Source: Thiotrichales bacterium (GTDB lineage Bacteria; Pseudomonadota; Gammaproteobacteria; Francisellales; CACEW01). Taken from it: a DNA stretch of 41,853 nucleotides. Below are positions 9,047-17,889 of the stretch, piece after piece. The translations under genes and the position numbers were made by a program. Within the stretch, counting starts at the first letter, position 1. Each line of letters opens with the position of its first letter. The notes under the pieces are model-generated. The model was not told the origin of the DNA and did not search any database. It saw only the letters and a list, made by a program, of their open reading frames with translations. The DNA lies in contig CANJVU010000020.1 of NCBI GenBank assembly GCA_947478525.1, forward strand, positions 1 through 41,853, in the 5' to 3' direction.

Positions 9047-9642
9047 TCGCCAACACTATTTTCACGCTCACCGCTGAAGCAGTAATCAATAAAGCCCTGC
9101 AAACGGATTTAGACAGCGCGCTGTTGCTAAAACCATTACATGGCAAAAGTTTACTGGTGGAAATGACGGACTGGAAATTACAGATTTTATTTTTGCCCGT
9201 AGGTAATAAAATTCATTTGCGCATCAATGCGGACACGCATGCCGATGCGACACTGCGCGCGACGTTGCAGCAGTTTATCGCCTTTGCACGCCATGCCAGT
9301 GCGCCAGGTGCGTTGCAGCAACATAAATTACAGGTAAGTGGCGATTTGGGAACCCTACAAGCGTATCAAACCTTGTTTCAACAATTGAATCTGGATTGGG
9401 AAGTCTGGCTGGCGTCAATGGTGGGTAACACTGCGGCGGCGGGGATTGGCAAATCAATTAAACACCTATTCAACTGGCAACGCAAAGCTTGTCAAAGCAC
9501 TGCGAAAGACATTACCGAATATTTACAAGAAGAAAAACGCTTGCTGGTGGGCGGCGAAGAACTCGAAGATTTTTACCAAGACTTGACACAATTTCGCCAA
9601 GATATTGCGCGATTTAAAGCAAAATTAAATTTACTGGACTAA
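9043..9642 (+). CDS. ubiJ: Ubiquinone biosynthesis accessory factor UbiJ (SCP2 domain)
   Basis: The product is 199 residues. An SCP2-like lipid-binding domain covers about the first 110 residues, followed by a helical C-terminal part, as in UbiJ of the Ubi complex. UbiJ binds the isoprenoid intermediates and helps assemble the soluble ubiquinone synthesis complex with UbiK. It overlaps ubiE by four bases. In most gammaproteobacteria ubiB follows immediately; here the next gene is convergent and overlaps the ubiJ end by 12 bases, so ubiB must be elsewhere. Confidence 0.88.
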   Translation: MIANTIFTLTAEAVINKALQTDLDSALLLKPLHGKSLLVEMTDWKLQILFLPVGNKIHLRINADTHADATLRATLQQFIAFARHASAPGALQQHKLQVSGDLGTLQAYQTLFQQLNLDWEVWLASMVGNTAAAGIGKSIKHLFNWQRKACQSTAKDITEYLQEEKRLLVGGEELEDFYQDLTQFRQDIARFKAKLNLLD

Positions 9643-10473
9643 CGTCTGCACCGAAACGCCACTCACATTGGCCTTATTAATCTTAGCGCGCATCGTATCA
9701 GCATCTTGTTGCGTAGCAAAAGGCCCAAACACCACCCGATACTGGCCATTGCTTTGACTGATACGCGGATTCATCCCCGCCAGCAAAAATTGCGCGCGCA
9801 TCTTATCAGCGTCATTGCCATTGGAAAAAGTGGCGACTTGCAATACTACAGGCTTAGCAACTGTTTTTGCAGATGCGCTCTGTACGACAGCACTGGCTGT
9901 GGGTGTTGTGGCTGCTGCACGAGTAATGGTATCTGAATCTGAGGTATGTGAAGCATCACCATTACGTGAGGGCAATACCGTGTAAAAATCAAACACGGGT
10001 TTCTCCACAGGTGGGGGTGGCGCTGGTGGCGCAGCTGCGGTGGCAGCGACGGTGGATGTTGCAACTACTGGTGCTACTGATGCTGGCCTTGTACTCACTG
10101 CCGATTCATTGACTTTTGATTTGGCCGCGGTTACGGCCACCACTGAAGTGGTTTGCGCCGGATGAGCATGATGGAGCGATGCCCCTAAACGGTGGGTTTT
10201 TTCAGTAATAGCCTGACCAATACGTGCAAACGGAATATGATAAACCACCCAGGCTGCAACAACCACAACGCCAACGGTTACCAGAGCCGATTTGATTCGT
10301 TTAGGTAATCGAGACCACAAAGAACCTTTCAATTTTACGGATTTAGGTTTAACGGGAGCAAGTTTGGCCGGCACTGCTAAACGCTTTGTTGACACGCGTT
10401 TCTGCTCTGTGCCCACCCGCCGTTTGGCCTCGTCAATTAACGAACTTTTTTTCTTAGCGTAATCTCTCACCAC
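9631..10473 (-). CDS. ftsN: FtsN-like SPOR-domain cell division protein
   Basis: The product is 280 residues. The N-terminus MVRDYAKKK resembles the FtsN cytoplasmic tail that contacts FtsA. A basic stretch follows, then one membrane helix (SALVTVGVVVVAAWVVYHI, about 62-80). A long Ala/Pro/Thr/Val-rich periplasmic linker leads to a C-terminal SPOR domain (about 208-280, from VVLQVATFSNGNDADKMRAQ onward, ending in the GPFATQQDADTMRAKI repeat half). SPOR domains bind glycan strands without stem peptides at the septum. DedD-type proteins have the same layout, so the FtsN assignment rests on the N-terminal tail. It is monocistronic and convergent with ubiJ. Confidence 0.7.
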   Translation of the reverse strand: MVRDYAKKKSSLIDEAKRRVGTEQKRVSTKRLAVPAKLAPVKPKSVKLKGSLWSRLPKRIKSALVTVGVVVVAAWVVYHIPFARIGQAITEKTHRLGASLHHAHPAQTTSVVAVTAAKSKVNESAVSTRPASVAPVVATSTVAATAAAPPAPPPPVEKPVFDFYTVLPSRNGDASHTSDSDTITRAAATTPTASAVVQSASAKTVAKPVVLQVATFSNGNDADKMRAQFLLAGMNPRISQSNGQYRVVFGPFATQQDADTMRAKINKANVSGVSVQTLVQ

Positions 10474-10748
10474 GTTATGCTCTTTGCCCTACCATACGGG
10501 GTAACACTATCGCAGTTTTGGCCTTAATGCAAGACTCATTAATTATCGTTAAAAATTCAGTAACAACACTAGTAATTATGTAAAAGTTGAGTATACTTGC
10601 AAACGCATCGTCTTATTCTTTTCGTAAATACTGTTTTTTTGTGCTAAAAATAACGAATAACAGTCTTTACATTAATTTTGCGACAAACTAGTATAACCAA
10701 GCTATAACAAAGCTTAGTAATAACCAAAATAACAAGTGAGCATTTATT

Positions 10749-11369
10749 ATGAGTATATATGGGTATGCAACAACTTTCGACAACAATACCGTTGATTTTA
10801 CTGATAAAATCAAGGATTACTGCAAGAAACAATCCTTAATCATTAAAACCATGGTTGTCGATGAGAACTCGAACAAAACCCACTGGGATAAACGCGAACT
10901 CAACCATTTACTAAACGAAGAGTTGAAAAAAGGCGACACTTTGGTGACCTATGAAGCGGCCAATTTGGCTCGCTCTACCTTACAAGTATTAGAAGTATTG
11001 GACCTGATGGCGAATAAAGGCATTGCCCTGCACCTGGTTAAATACAATCAAACCTACACGCCAGATGCGTTGATGGATACCATTCACTTTTTAGAGTTGG
11101 TGAAAGACATCGAAGGGGATTTTGTGACTAAGCGCACTACCGATGCGCTGGAACGCCGTCGCGTCGCTGGGCTGCCACTGGGTCGTCCAAAAGGTCGCAA
11201 AAATAAATCGCGCAAATTGGATAAACACAAAGCAGAAATCAAAAAATATTTAGCACTCAACATCAGCAAAGCTTCGATCGCTAAATTGCTGGGTTGCCAC
11301 GCGCAGACGTTATATAACTATTTAGATGATCATGATTTGATGGCGGAAGGCGAAGAGCAGGCGTCTTAA
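10749..11369 (+). CDS. Serine-recombinase-like protein lacking catalytic residues (probable DNA-binding regulator)
   Basis: The product is 206 residues with the resolvase/invertase layout: an N-terminal catalytic-like domain (1-120), an arm helix, GRPKGRK, and a C-terminal helix-turn-helix (about 160-198). The N-terminus aligns without gaps to gamma-delta resolvase: YGYATTF here against FGYARVS there. By that alignment the catalytic Ser10 is Phe, Arg8 is Thr, Arg45 is probably Lys, and the Asp-Arg of LDRLGR is Ala-Asn in AANLARS; only the second Arg of that motif remains. DNA cleavage is therefore very unlikely. The fold and HTH appear intact and undamaged, so a retained DNA-binding or regulatory role is inferred. 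A GTGAG ribosome site lies at 10736-10740. No inverted repeats typical of a transposon flank it. Confidence 0.8.
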   Translation: MSIYGYATTFDNNTVDFTDKIKDYCKKQSLIIKTMVVDENSNKTHWDKRELNHLLNEELKKGDTLVTYEAANLARSTLQVLEVLDLMANKGIALHLVKYNQTYTPDALMDTIHFLELVKDIEGDFVTKRTTDALERRRVAGLPLGRPKGRKNKSRKLDKHKAEIKKYLALNISKASIAKLLGCHAQTLYNYLDDHDLMAEGEEQAS

Positions 11370-11394
11370 GCGCTGCTGCTACTCTCCACCCAAA

Positions 11395-11417
11395 CCCTCC
11401 TCCGCAAGGGAGGAGGG
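11395..11417. repeat. GC-rich perfect hairpin between convergent genes
   Basis: CCCTCCTCC (11395-11403) pairs with GGAGGAGGG (11409-11417) around a five-base loop GCAAG. It sits between the ends of two convergent genes (11369 and 11433). There is no long T-run, so it may act as a bidirectional terminator or be a copy of a small dispersed repeat. Confidence 0.6.
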
Positions 11418-11432
11418 AATAGAATTGTTCTC

Positions 11433-11795
11433 CTAAGCTCTTTTATAAATATCGTCATATCTGACGATATCATCTTCACCCAGGTACCCACCCACCTGCA
11501 CTTCAACAATGATGACAGGATGTTTAGTAAAATTCTCCAAACGATGCTTAGTTTCCAGCGGAATATATACCGCTTGATTCGAATGATACTCACGCGCATC
11601 CTCACCAATGGTAATGGTGGGATTACCCTTCACCACCACCCAATGTTCGGCGCGTTTGAAATGGCTTTGCAACGACAAACGCCCGCCTGGATTAACGGTA
11701 ATGCTTTTGACTTGGTAGCCCTCAGCCATTTCCAAGGTGGTATAAGTACCCCAAGGGCGAATATAGGTTTTACCGGTTTCATTGAGTGCTGTCAT
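11433..11795 (-). CDS. Stand-alone cupin domain of type II mannose-6-phosphate isomerase
   Basis: The product is 120 residues and matches the C-terminal cupin of bifunctional ManC/AlgA proteins. Signature segments are RPWGTYTTLE, PGGRLSLQSHFKRAEHWVVVKG (metal-binding histidines, given here in halves PGGRLSLQSH and FKRAEHWVVV) and the late VEVQVGGYLGEDDIVRYDD. The guanylyltransferase half is absent. Such proteins interconvert mannose-6-phosphate and fructose-6-phosphate or act on related sugar phosphates. It follows dnaJ with only three bases between, so it may be transcribed with the heat-shock genes. Confidence 0.85.
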   Translation of the reverse strand: MTALNETGKTYIRPWGTYTTLEMAEGYQVKSITVNPGGRLSLQSHFKRAEHWVVVKGNPTITIGEDAREYHSNQAVYIPLETKHRLENFTKHPVIIVEVQVGGYLGEDDIVRYDDIYKRA

Positions 11796-11798
11796 ATT

Positions 11799-12959
11799 TT
11801 ACCCCTTGAAAAATTTTTTCACATTCTCAAACCACCCCGCCGATTTCGGATTATGGTTTTTACCATCGACCAGCGATTGCTCAAACTGTTGCAGTAACTC
11901 TTTCTGCGCCTTGGTCAAATGCACCGGCGTTTCTACCACGATACGGCACAATAAGTCTCCAGTAGCACCACCACGCAAGGGCTTGACGCCTTTGCCGCGC
12001 AGTCTAAATACTTTATCACTCTGCGTTTCAGCCGGGATTTTCAATTTTACTTTGCCATCCAACGTGGGAATCTCTAACTCACCACCAATGCATGCCATGG
12101 TAAAACTGATCGGCACTTCACAGTATAGATCACTTTCTTCGCGCTTAAACATGGGGTGTTCCTGCACATGTATTTGCACATACAAATCACCCGCGGGAGC
12201 CCCTTGTTCACCCGCTTCACCTTCACCAGCTAAACGAATACGATCGCCATTATCCACACCGGCTGGAATCTTAACTGAGAGTTTTTTGGTTTCATGTTGA
12301 CGACCACTACCCCGACAGCTATCGCAGGGGTCTTTAATCACTTGACCCGCACCATGACAGGTAGGACAGGTTTGTTGCACCGAGAAAAAGCCCTGCTGCA
12401 TGCGTACCGCGCCTTGGCCATGACAGGTGCTACAGGTGGTTTTGCTGCTGTCTTTTTTAGCACCACTGCCTTTGCAGGTTTTGCAATTGACATAGGTGGG
12501 GACGTTAATTTGTTTGGCGACGCCATGTACGGCTTCTTCCAACGTGACCTGCATATTGTATTGTAAATCGGAACCGCGTCTGGCTTGCGCCTGACCACTG
12601 CCGCCACGACCACGACCACCACCAAAGATATCGCCGAACATACCAAACATATCGTCAAAACCTTGGCCTTGTTGCGCACCACCATGGAATCCTCCGCGAC
12701 CCCCACCATGGCCTTGCCCAGCACCTGCTGCTGCATCAACACCTGCATGACCATATTGATCATACAGCGCTTTTTTCTGTGGGTCGCTTAAGATTTCATA
12801 CGCCTCTTTGGCTTCTTTAAATCTCGCCTCAGCGTCCTTATTGCCTTCGTTACGGTCGGGATGATGCTTCATCGCCAGGCGACGATAAGCTTTTTTGATG
12901 TCTTCATCGGACGCGCCTTTAGCAACGCCGAGGATTTCGTAAAAATCTTTTTTGGCCAT
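11799..12959 (-). CDS. dnaJ: Chaperone protein DnaJ (Hsp40)
   Basis: The product is 386 residues from ATG 12959 ([12 protein letters not shown], the standard DnaJ start); an in-frame ATG four codons earlier is less likely. The J-domain includes the HPD motif (MKHHPDRN). A Gly/Phe-rich linker follows at about 75-125. The zinc region has four CxxCxGxG repeats ([32 protein letters not shown]) at about 140-205. The C-terminal substrate-binding domain is complete. It stimulates the DnaK ATPase and delivers unfolded clients. It lies 64 bases after dnaK, and that gap contains a strong hairpin that could lower its expression. Confidence 0.97.
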   Translation of the reverse strand: MAKKDFYEILGVAKGASDEDIKKAYRRLAMKHHPDRNEGNKDAEARFKEAKEAYEILSDPQKKALYDQYGHAGVDAAAGAGQGHGGGRGGFHGGAQQGQGFDDMFGMFGDIFGGGRGRGGSGQAQARRGSDLQYNMQVTLEEAVHGVAKQINVPTYVNCKTCKGSGAKKDSSKTTCSTCHGQGAVRMQQGFFSVQQTCPTCHGAGQVIKDPCDSCRGSGRQHETKKLSVKIPAGVDNGDRIRLAGEGEAGEQGAPAGDLYVQIHVQEHPMFKREESDLYCEVPISFTMACIGGELEIPTLDGKVKLKIPAETQSDKVFRLRGKGVKPLRGGATGDLLCRIVVETPVHLTKAQKELLQQFEQSLVDGKNHNPKSAGWFENVKKFFKG

Positions 12960-12973
12960 GGTAATACTCATTA

Positions 12974-13006
12974 ATAAAAAAAATAAAGACGCGATAAATC
13001 GCGTCT
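12974..13006 (-). terminator. Hairpin with U-run between dnaK and dnaJ (attenuator)
   Basis: AGACGCGAT (minus strand, 13006-12998) pairs perfectly with ATCGCGTCT (12995-12987) around a two-base loop, followed by a U-rich tract (12986-12974). This is a Rho-independent terminator placed just after dnaK. Partial read-through would set a lower dnaJ to dnaK ratio. Confidence 0.8.
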
Positions 13007-13023
13007 CTACTTATTTTGATTGA

Positions 13024-14955
13024 CTACTTTTTCTTATCTTCTTTCACTTCTTCAAACTCAGCATCTACCGTATTGCCCTCTTGCGGCTGCTCGGTTTGTT
13101 GAGCCTGTTCCGCACCGCCCTGAGCGCCACCCTGTTGAGCCGCGTGCGCCATTTCAACGATTTTTTGTGACGCTTCCGACAAAGCTTTGGTTTTGGCTTC
13201 AATGGCTTCTTGATCATTGCCTTTGATCGCTTCTTCCAACTCTTTAATCGCTGCTTCGATTTTGGTTTTGTCATCAGACGATACTTTGTCACCCAAATCA
13301 GCTAATGATTTTTTCACGCCATGCGCCATCGAATCTGCCATGTTGCGGGCAGTTACCAATGCATGAAACTTTTTGTCTTGCTCTGCATTCGCTTCAGCGT
13401 CTTTTACCATTTGATTGACTTCGGCTTCCGACAAACCGCTGGCCGCACGAATAATGATGGTCTGTTCTTTACCCGTGGCCTTGTCTTTGGCACCCACATG
13501 TAAAATACCATTGGCATCAATGTCAAACGTCACTTCGATTTGTGGCATGCCGCGAGGTGCCGCTGCGATGCCTGCCAAATCAAAACGTCCCAACGATTTA
13601 TTGGCGCTGGCCATCTCACGCTCACCTTGCAATACGTGAATGGTAACAGCTGCCTGATTATCATCGGCAGTCGAGAAGGTTTGGCTTTTTTTGGTTGGGA
13701 TGGTGGTGTTGCGATCGATCAATTTGGTCATCACCCCGCCCATGGTTTCAATACCTAAGGACAATGGAGTAACATCGAGCAACAATACATCTTTCACTTC
13801 ACCGGACAACACACCACCCTGGATCGCCGCACCGACAGCCACAGCTTCATCAGGATTGACGTCACGACGCGGCTCTCTGCCAAATAATTCTTTAACCACT
13901 TGTTGTACTTTTGGCATACGGGTTTGACCACCCACCAAAATCACTTCATTGATGTCTTTAATGGTTTTACCCGCATCGGCCAAGGCTTTTTTGCAAGGCT
14001 CAATCGAACGTTGGATCAAACTGTCAACCAACGATTCCAATTTGGCACGCGTTACTTTGATGTGCAAATGTTTAGGTCCATTGGCATCTGCAGTGATATA
14101 CGGCAAATTGACTTCAGTTTGTTCGGTCGAAGACAATTCAATTTTTGCCGTTTCAGCGGCTTCTTTCAAACGTTGCAACGCCAACGGGTCTTTGCGCAAA
14201 TCAAAGCCGTCGGATTTTTTGAATTCATCAATCAAATAGTCCATCAATAAACGGTCAAAGTCTTCACCACCCAAGAAAGTATCGCCGTTGGTGGCCAATA
14301 CTTCGATCTGGCTGTCGCCATCAACGTTGGCAATTTCAATGATCGACACATCAAAGGTACCACCACCCAAGTCATACACCGCAATGATTGAGTCGCCCTT
14401 GCCTTTATCAACACCATACGCCAATGCTGCCGCGGTGGGCTCATTGATAATACGTTTAACATCTAAGCCTGCGATTTTACCCGCATCTTTGGTGGCTTGA
14501 CGTTGTGCGTCATTAAAGTACGCCGGTACAGTAATCACGGCTTCAGTCACGGCTTCCCCCAGGTAATCCTCGGCAGTCTTTTTCATTTTCTTCAACACTT
14601 CTGCAGAGATTTGTGGTGGCGCCATTTCTTTACCACCTAACTCCACCCACGCATCGCCATTTTTCGCTTTGACGATCTTGTACGATACTTTTGGGATAAT
14701 GTCTTTTTGCACTTCTTTGCTGTCAAAGGTACGACCAATCAAACGCTTCACCGCAGATAAAGTGTTTTTTGGGTTGGTGACGCCTTGACGTTTCGCGGAT
14801 TCTCCCACGATGATATTACCTTCTTTGTCTTCGGCCACAATGGAAGGTGTGGTACGGCGACCTTCTGAGTTCTCGATCACTTTGGGCACACCGCCTTCCA
14901 TAATCGCGACACACGAGTTCGTGGTACCCAAGTCAATTCCAATCATTCTACCCAT
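13024..14955 (-). CDS. dnaK: Chaperone protein DnaK (Hsp70)
   Basis: The product is 643 residues, full length. It starts [16 protein letters not shown] with AAGGAG at good spacing upstream. The ATPase domain shows the phosphate loops [20 protein letters not shown] and [10 protein letters not shown]. The linker [16 protein letters not shown] lies near residue 390. The substrate-binding domain and the C-terminal acidic tail ending in [11 protein letters not shown] are intact. It binds exposed hydrophobic peptides in an ATP-dependent cycle with DnaJ and GrpE. A sigma-32 promoter lies directly upstream within the end of vapC, so heat induction does not depend on transcription through the toxin genes. 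Confidence 0.98.
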   Translation of the reverse strand: MGRMIGIDLGTTNSCVAIMEGGVPKVIENSEGRRTTPSIVAEDKEGNIIVGESAKRQGVTNPKNTLSAVKRLIGRTFDSKEVQKDIIPKVSYKIVKAKNGDAWVELGGKEMAPPQISAEVLKKMKKTAEDYLGEAVTEAVITVPAYFNDAQRQATKDAGKIAGLDVKRIINEPTAAALAYGVDKGKGDSIIAVYDLGGGTFDVSIIEIANVDGDSQIEVLATNGDTFLGGEDFDRLLMDYLIDEFKKSDGFDLRKDPLALQRLKEAAETAKIELSSTEQTEVNLPYITADANGPKHLHIKVTRAKLESLVDSLIQRSIEPCKKALADAGKTIKDINEVILVGGQTRMPKVQQVVKELFGREPRRDVNPDEAVAVGAAIQGGVLSGEVKDVLLLDVTPLSLGIETMGGVMTKLIDRNTTIPTKKSQTFSTADDNQAAVTIHVLQGEREMASANKSLGRFDLAGIAAAPRGMPQIEVTFDIDANGILHVGAKDKATGKEQTIIIRAASGLSEAEVNQMVKDAEANAEQDKKFHALVTARNMADSMAHGVKKSLADLGDKVSSDDKTKIEAAIKELEEAIKGNDQEAIEAKTKALSEASQKIVEMAHAAQQGGAQGGAEQAQQTEQPQEGNTVDAEFEEVKEDKKK

Positions 14956-15006
14956 AATATTTGCTCCTTAGTTTTTAAATTTACGCTTATTGCTGCGTAT
15001 GAATGT

Positions 15007-15035
15007 TAAGTGGGGATGGTATTTTGTTTTTCAAG
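15007..15035 (-). promoter_or_regulatory. Sigma-32 heat-shock promoter of dnaK
   Basis: On the minus strand CTTGAAA (15035-15029), a 13-base spacer and CCCCACTTA (15015-15007) match the RpoH consensus CTTGAAA / CCCCATnTA, with one mismatch in the -10. It overlaps the last bases of vapC. Confidence 0.8.
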
Positions 15036-15414
15036 TAGCCGGTTTATACAAAATCTTTTTATCGGGATAATGCTTGATATTACGGGTTGCTAACTGATGT
15101 TTATTGATCTTAGCCGTTGCCGCAATTAAACAATCAATACTGGTCAATGTAATACCTTCTTGGCGATACTGCTGATACTCACTCGCCGCCAAAGTAGCAA
15201 CCGCAACGGTAACAGGCTCAACGCGACAGGCGCTAATAAAGTGCTCCGTAGCTTTTTGTTCCTTCGGCTTCACACCCGACAATAATTCATATACGGTTAA
15301 GATACTGATAAATGCGGCACTTTGCTGCCACAATGGCGCAATCCACGATTTCGTAGACTCATTGCCCCGTAAAAAATCAATTGCGACATCAGTATCAATC
15401 AAAACCGTTTGCAT
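15031..15414 (-). CDS. vapC: PIN-domain ribonuclease toxin, VapC family
   Basis: The product is 127 residues. The PIN fold is shown by the first acidic site LIDTDVAIDFLRG (Asp7), the conserved Glu in TVYELLSG (about 43), and SIDCLIAATA (Asp about 93) with the trailing ATRNIKHYP. VapC toxins cut tRNA or rRNA in Mg-dependent fashion and are held by a partner antitoxin. The gene overlaps the upstream antitoxin by 20 bases, which is usual for coupled pairs. The location between grpE and dnaK is odd and suggests insertion into an ancestral grpE-dnaK-dnaJ unit. Confidence 0.9.
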   Translation of the reverse strand: MQTVLIDTDVAIDFLRGNESTKSWIAPLWQQSAAFISILTVYELLSGVKPKEQKATEHFISACRVEPVTVAVATLAASEYQQYRQEGITLTSIDCLIAATAKINKHQLATRNIKHYPDKKILYKPAT

Positions 15415-15634
15415 GACGCCGTGATCCTTCTGCTCTCAACTCATTAACCATAGACACACTGGACTCTTTACGATCTGCCCATGCACCAAAACTGCTCATT
15501 GCTTTTTTTAAACGATGATGATGTAAATACTCAACCAAAGCCGTTTCAACGACCGCACTAAAGTTAGGGGCAATTTCACTGGCTTCTTTGGCAATTTCCT
15601 CAGAAATTGAAATGGTTTTTTTGACCGCACTCAT
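15395..15634 (-). CDS. vapB: VapB/CcdA-like antitoxin (ribbon-helix-helix)
   Basis: The product is 79 residues from ATG 15634, which has AGGAG at 15645-15649; a GTG three codons earlier is too close to that site. The N-terminus MSAVKKTISISEEIAKEAS looks like a ribbon-helix-helix DNA-binding strand and helix. The C-terminal half (ADRKESSVSMVNELR) is the likely toxin-binding tail. It should neutralise the downstream PIN toxin and repress the pair through the inverted repeat at 15668-15687. Family naming is by position and size, so the exact antitoxin subtype is uncertain. Confidence 0.8.
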   Translation of the reverse strand: MSAVKKTISISEEIAKEASEIAPNFSAVVETALVEYLHHHRLKKAMSSFGAWADRKESSVSMVNELRAEGSRRHANGFD

Positions 15635-15667
15635 AACACACACGCTCCTGTTTTTATGACAACAGTG

Positions 15668-15687
15668 GTATTATACATCAATAATAC
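15668..15687. promoter_or_regulatory. Perfect inverted repeat over the vapBC -10 region (operator candidate)
   Basis: GTATTAT (15668-15674) and ATAATAC (15681-15687) are perfect inverted repeats separated by six bases. A minus-strand TATAAT (15675-15670) lies inside. A repressor bound here, probably the antitoxin, would block transcription of vapBC. Confidence 0.6.
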
Positions 15688-15712
15688 AAAAAAGCCATAC
15701 CAATAAATACCA

Positions 15713-16270
15713 CTACTTACTCACCACCACACGCGCGGGACGCACCAAGCGGCCATTCAAACGCCACCCTTTTTGATACACCGCCATGACGGTATTAGGC
15801 TCAACATCCGGATTATCCACCAACGTCATGGCTTCATGCACGTGTGGATCATATTGCTGCCCCATAGGACTAATCATTTCCAAACCAAATTTAGCGACGG
15901 TATCGGTAAACATTTTCAAGGTCATCTCCACCCCTTGACGCATTGACTGAATCTCAGGCGCATCTATTTTCACTTCCAACGCCCTTTCTAAGCTGTCGAT
16001 CACCGGCAACAAAGCATTAGAAAATTTTTCTAACGCATATTTGTGGGCTCCTTCAACATCACGCTCTGCGCGACGCTTCACATTTTCCAATTCCGCTACC
16101 GCACGCAGGGCTTTGTCCCAATTTTGCGTAGCTTTGGTTTCAGCTTCTGCCACTTTTTTTTCTAACTGCTCCAACTGCTCAGCAAAACGCACACCACCGG
16201 TTGCAGCGGTTTGCTCTGCTTGCGTCTCTGATTGTGGTTCTGTAAATGGGGTCTGATCGCCTTGATTCAT
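15713..16270 (-). CDS. grpE: Nucleotide exchange factor GrpE
   Basis: The product is 185 residues from ATG 16270 (MNQGDQTPF); the reading frame is open upstream but the sigma-32 promoter at 16307-16336 lies inside that extension, so the longer form is excluded. The protein has an acidic disordered N-terminus, a long coiled coil (about 40-110) and the C-terminal beta domain with the family signature (MISPMGQQYDPHVHEAM and VYQKGWRLNGRLVRPARVVVSK in part). GrpE releases ADP from DnaK. It is separated from dnaK by the vapBC pair. Confidence 0.96.
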   Translation of the reverse strand: MNQGDQTPFTEPQSETQAEQTAATGGVRFAEQLEQLEKKVAEAETKATQNWDKALRAVAELENVKRRAERDVEGAHKYALEKFSNALLPVIDSLERALEVKIDAPEIQSMRQGVEMTLKMFTDTVAKFGLEMISPMGQQYDPHVHEAMTLVDNPDVEPNTVMAVYQKGWRLNGRLVRPARVVVSK

Positions 16271-16306
16271 GATGCTCTCTCTTTGTTTAACTAAACCTGA
16301 AGCACA

Positions 16307-16336
16307 TACATGGGGACAGGTATTTATTTTTTCAAG
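16307..16336 (-). promoter_or_regulatory. Sigma-32 heat-shock promoter of grpE
   Basis: On the minus strand CTTGAAA (16336-16330), a 14-base spacer and CCCCATGTA (16315-16307) match the RpoH consensus at every defined position. It lies about 37 bases before the grpE start. Confidence 0.9.
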
Positions 16337-16390
16337 GTAAAAAGCAGAGCCTAGCCCCCGCGCAGACACAGTCTCCGCGAGGGTTGTTTT

Positions 16391-17851
16391 TTAGCGCTGT
16401 GCTAACGCTTGCTTCACCCGAGCAGCATAGTCCGTATCAGCTTGTGCAAACTGCGCCAACATCCGTTCTTGAATACTGGCATTGGCATGCACCAAGCCAC
16501 CAGCAATATTATTCGCCAGTTGGTTTTTCTGATCATCTGACATCAAACGGAATAACGCGCCGGCTTGGGAGAAGTTATCTTCTTGCTGCGTGTCATAGGC
16601 TTTTACCCACGCCTCACCCAAGATGGGCATTGGCGGTTCAGTGACTTCTGGCATTGGTGCGGGAGCACCGGCTTGGGTGCGGTCATTCGGATAGAAATTC
16701 ACGGCAGCGGTTTGATGTGCCTGACCAATCGATGTACCACCTGCCATCAAACCATCGCGTTGATAATGGTTCACGGGGCAACGCGGTGCATTCACCGGTA
16801 ACTGGGCATTGTTCACCCCCAAACGATAACGGTGCGCGTCTTGATACGCCAATAACCGTGCCTGCAACATTTTATCCGGGGAAGCGCCCACCCCTGGGAC
16901 TAAATTAGAAGGTGCGAACGCAGCTTGTTCGACTTCGGCAAAATAGTTGTCGACATTGCGATTCAATTCCAACATACCAATCTCAATCAACGGAAAATCA
17001 CCGTGCGGCCAGACTTTGGTTAAATCAAAGGGATTGATGTGATAACTACTGGCTTGTGCCGGCGTCATGATTTGCAAGGACACGCGCCAGCGCGGGAAAT
17101 CACCTTTGGCAATCGATTCAAATAAATCCTGCTGCGCCCCAAACGCCGGCATTTTTGCCGCTTGTTCGTTGGTGAGGGTTTTAATGCCCTGCTGGGTTTT
17201 GAAATGCCATTTTATCCAGACGCGCTCGCCTTTTTTATTCCACAAACTCAAGGTGTGTGAAGAGAAGCCATCCATATGGCGGAACGAATACGGCAAACCG
17301 CGATCCGACATCAAAATGGTCATTTGATGCAGCGATTGTGGTGAATTGGCCCAGAACTCAAACGCCGCCGCTGGATCGGGCAAATTGGTCTGCGGGTTTT
17401 TCTTTTGTGAATGGATAAAATCAGGGAACTTGCTCGGGTCGCGTAAAAAGAATACCGGCGTATTGTTACCCACCAGGTCGAAGTTACCTTGCGTGGTATA
17501 AAATTTCAATGCAAAACCGCGAGGATCACGTGCATAATCGCTGGAATCCTGGCCACCACCGACGGTGGAAAACCGGGCGAACATCGGAGTTTTCTTACCA
17601 ACGCCTTGCAGAAAATCGGCAATGGTGTGATCCGATAAATCTTTACTCAACGTAAAGGTACCATAAGCGCCCACACCACGGGCATGTACCACGCGCTCGG
17701 GAAGCCGTTCTCGGTTAAAATGCGCTAATTTTTCAAATAAGCGAAAATTATCAAAGGTTAACGAACCGCGCTCACCGGCAGAAATACTGTTTTGATCGTC
17801 GGCAATCGGCGCACCATTGCTGGTGGTTAGAGGACATTTGGGTTTGTTCAT
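16391..17851 (-). CDS. katA: Monofunctional haem catalase (KatA type, small subunit)
   Basis: The product is 486 residues, typical of small-subunit clade 3 catalases. I start at ATG 17851 (MNKPKCPLTTSNGAPI), preceded by AGGAAA. Signatures are FNRERLPERVVHARG (catalytic His), RFSTVGGGQDSSDYARDPRG in part, and the proximal haem-ligand region RLLAYQDAHRYRLG with its Tyr. It turns hydrogen peroxide into water and oxygen. It follows the arginase gene by 38 bases and may be co-transcribed. No OxyR-like gene is adjacent. There is no signal peptide, so it is cytoplasmic. Confidence 0.96.
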   Translation of the reverse strand: MNKPKCPLTTSNGAPIADDQNSISAGERGSLTFDNFRLFEKLAHFNRERLPERVVHARGVGAYGTFTLSKDLSDHTIADFLQGVGKKTPMFARFSTVGGGQDSSDYARDPRGFALKFYTTQGNFDLVGNNTPVFFLRDPSKFPDFIHSQKKNPQTNLPDPAAAFEFWANSPQSLHQMTILMSDRGLPYSFRHMDGFSSHTLSLWNKKGERVWIKWHFKTQQGIKTLTNEQAAKMPAFGAQQDLFESIAKGDFPRWRVSLQIMTPAQASSYHINPFDLTKVWPHGDFPLIEIGMLELNRNVDNYFAEVEQAAFAPSNLVPGVGASPDKMLQARLLAYQDAHRYRLGVNNAQLPVNAPRCPVNHYQRDGLMAGGTSIGQAHQTAAVNFYPNDRTQAGAPAPMPEVTEPPMPILGEAWVKAYDTQQEDNFSQAGALFRLMSDDQKNQLANNIAGGLVHANASIQERMLAQFAQADTDYAARVKQALAQR

Positions 17852-17889
17852 GATGTTGTTTCCTATTGGTTGTTGCAAACTTGATTTTA

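Noticed and set aside
10474..10748. Recombination or attachment site in the gap before the recombinase-like gene
   Set aside because: Several short AT-rich repeats are present but no paired inverted or core-type repeat could be supported; the gap probably holds a promoter only.
16340..16390. Possible terminator after katA
   Set aside because: CCCCGCG can pair with CGCGAGGG with a bulge, but the T-run is on the plus strand and the genes are on the minus strand. The evidence is too weak.
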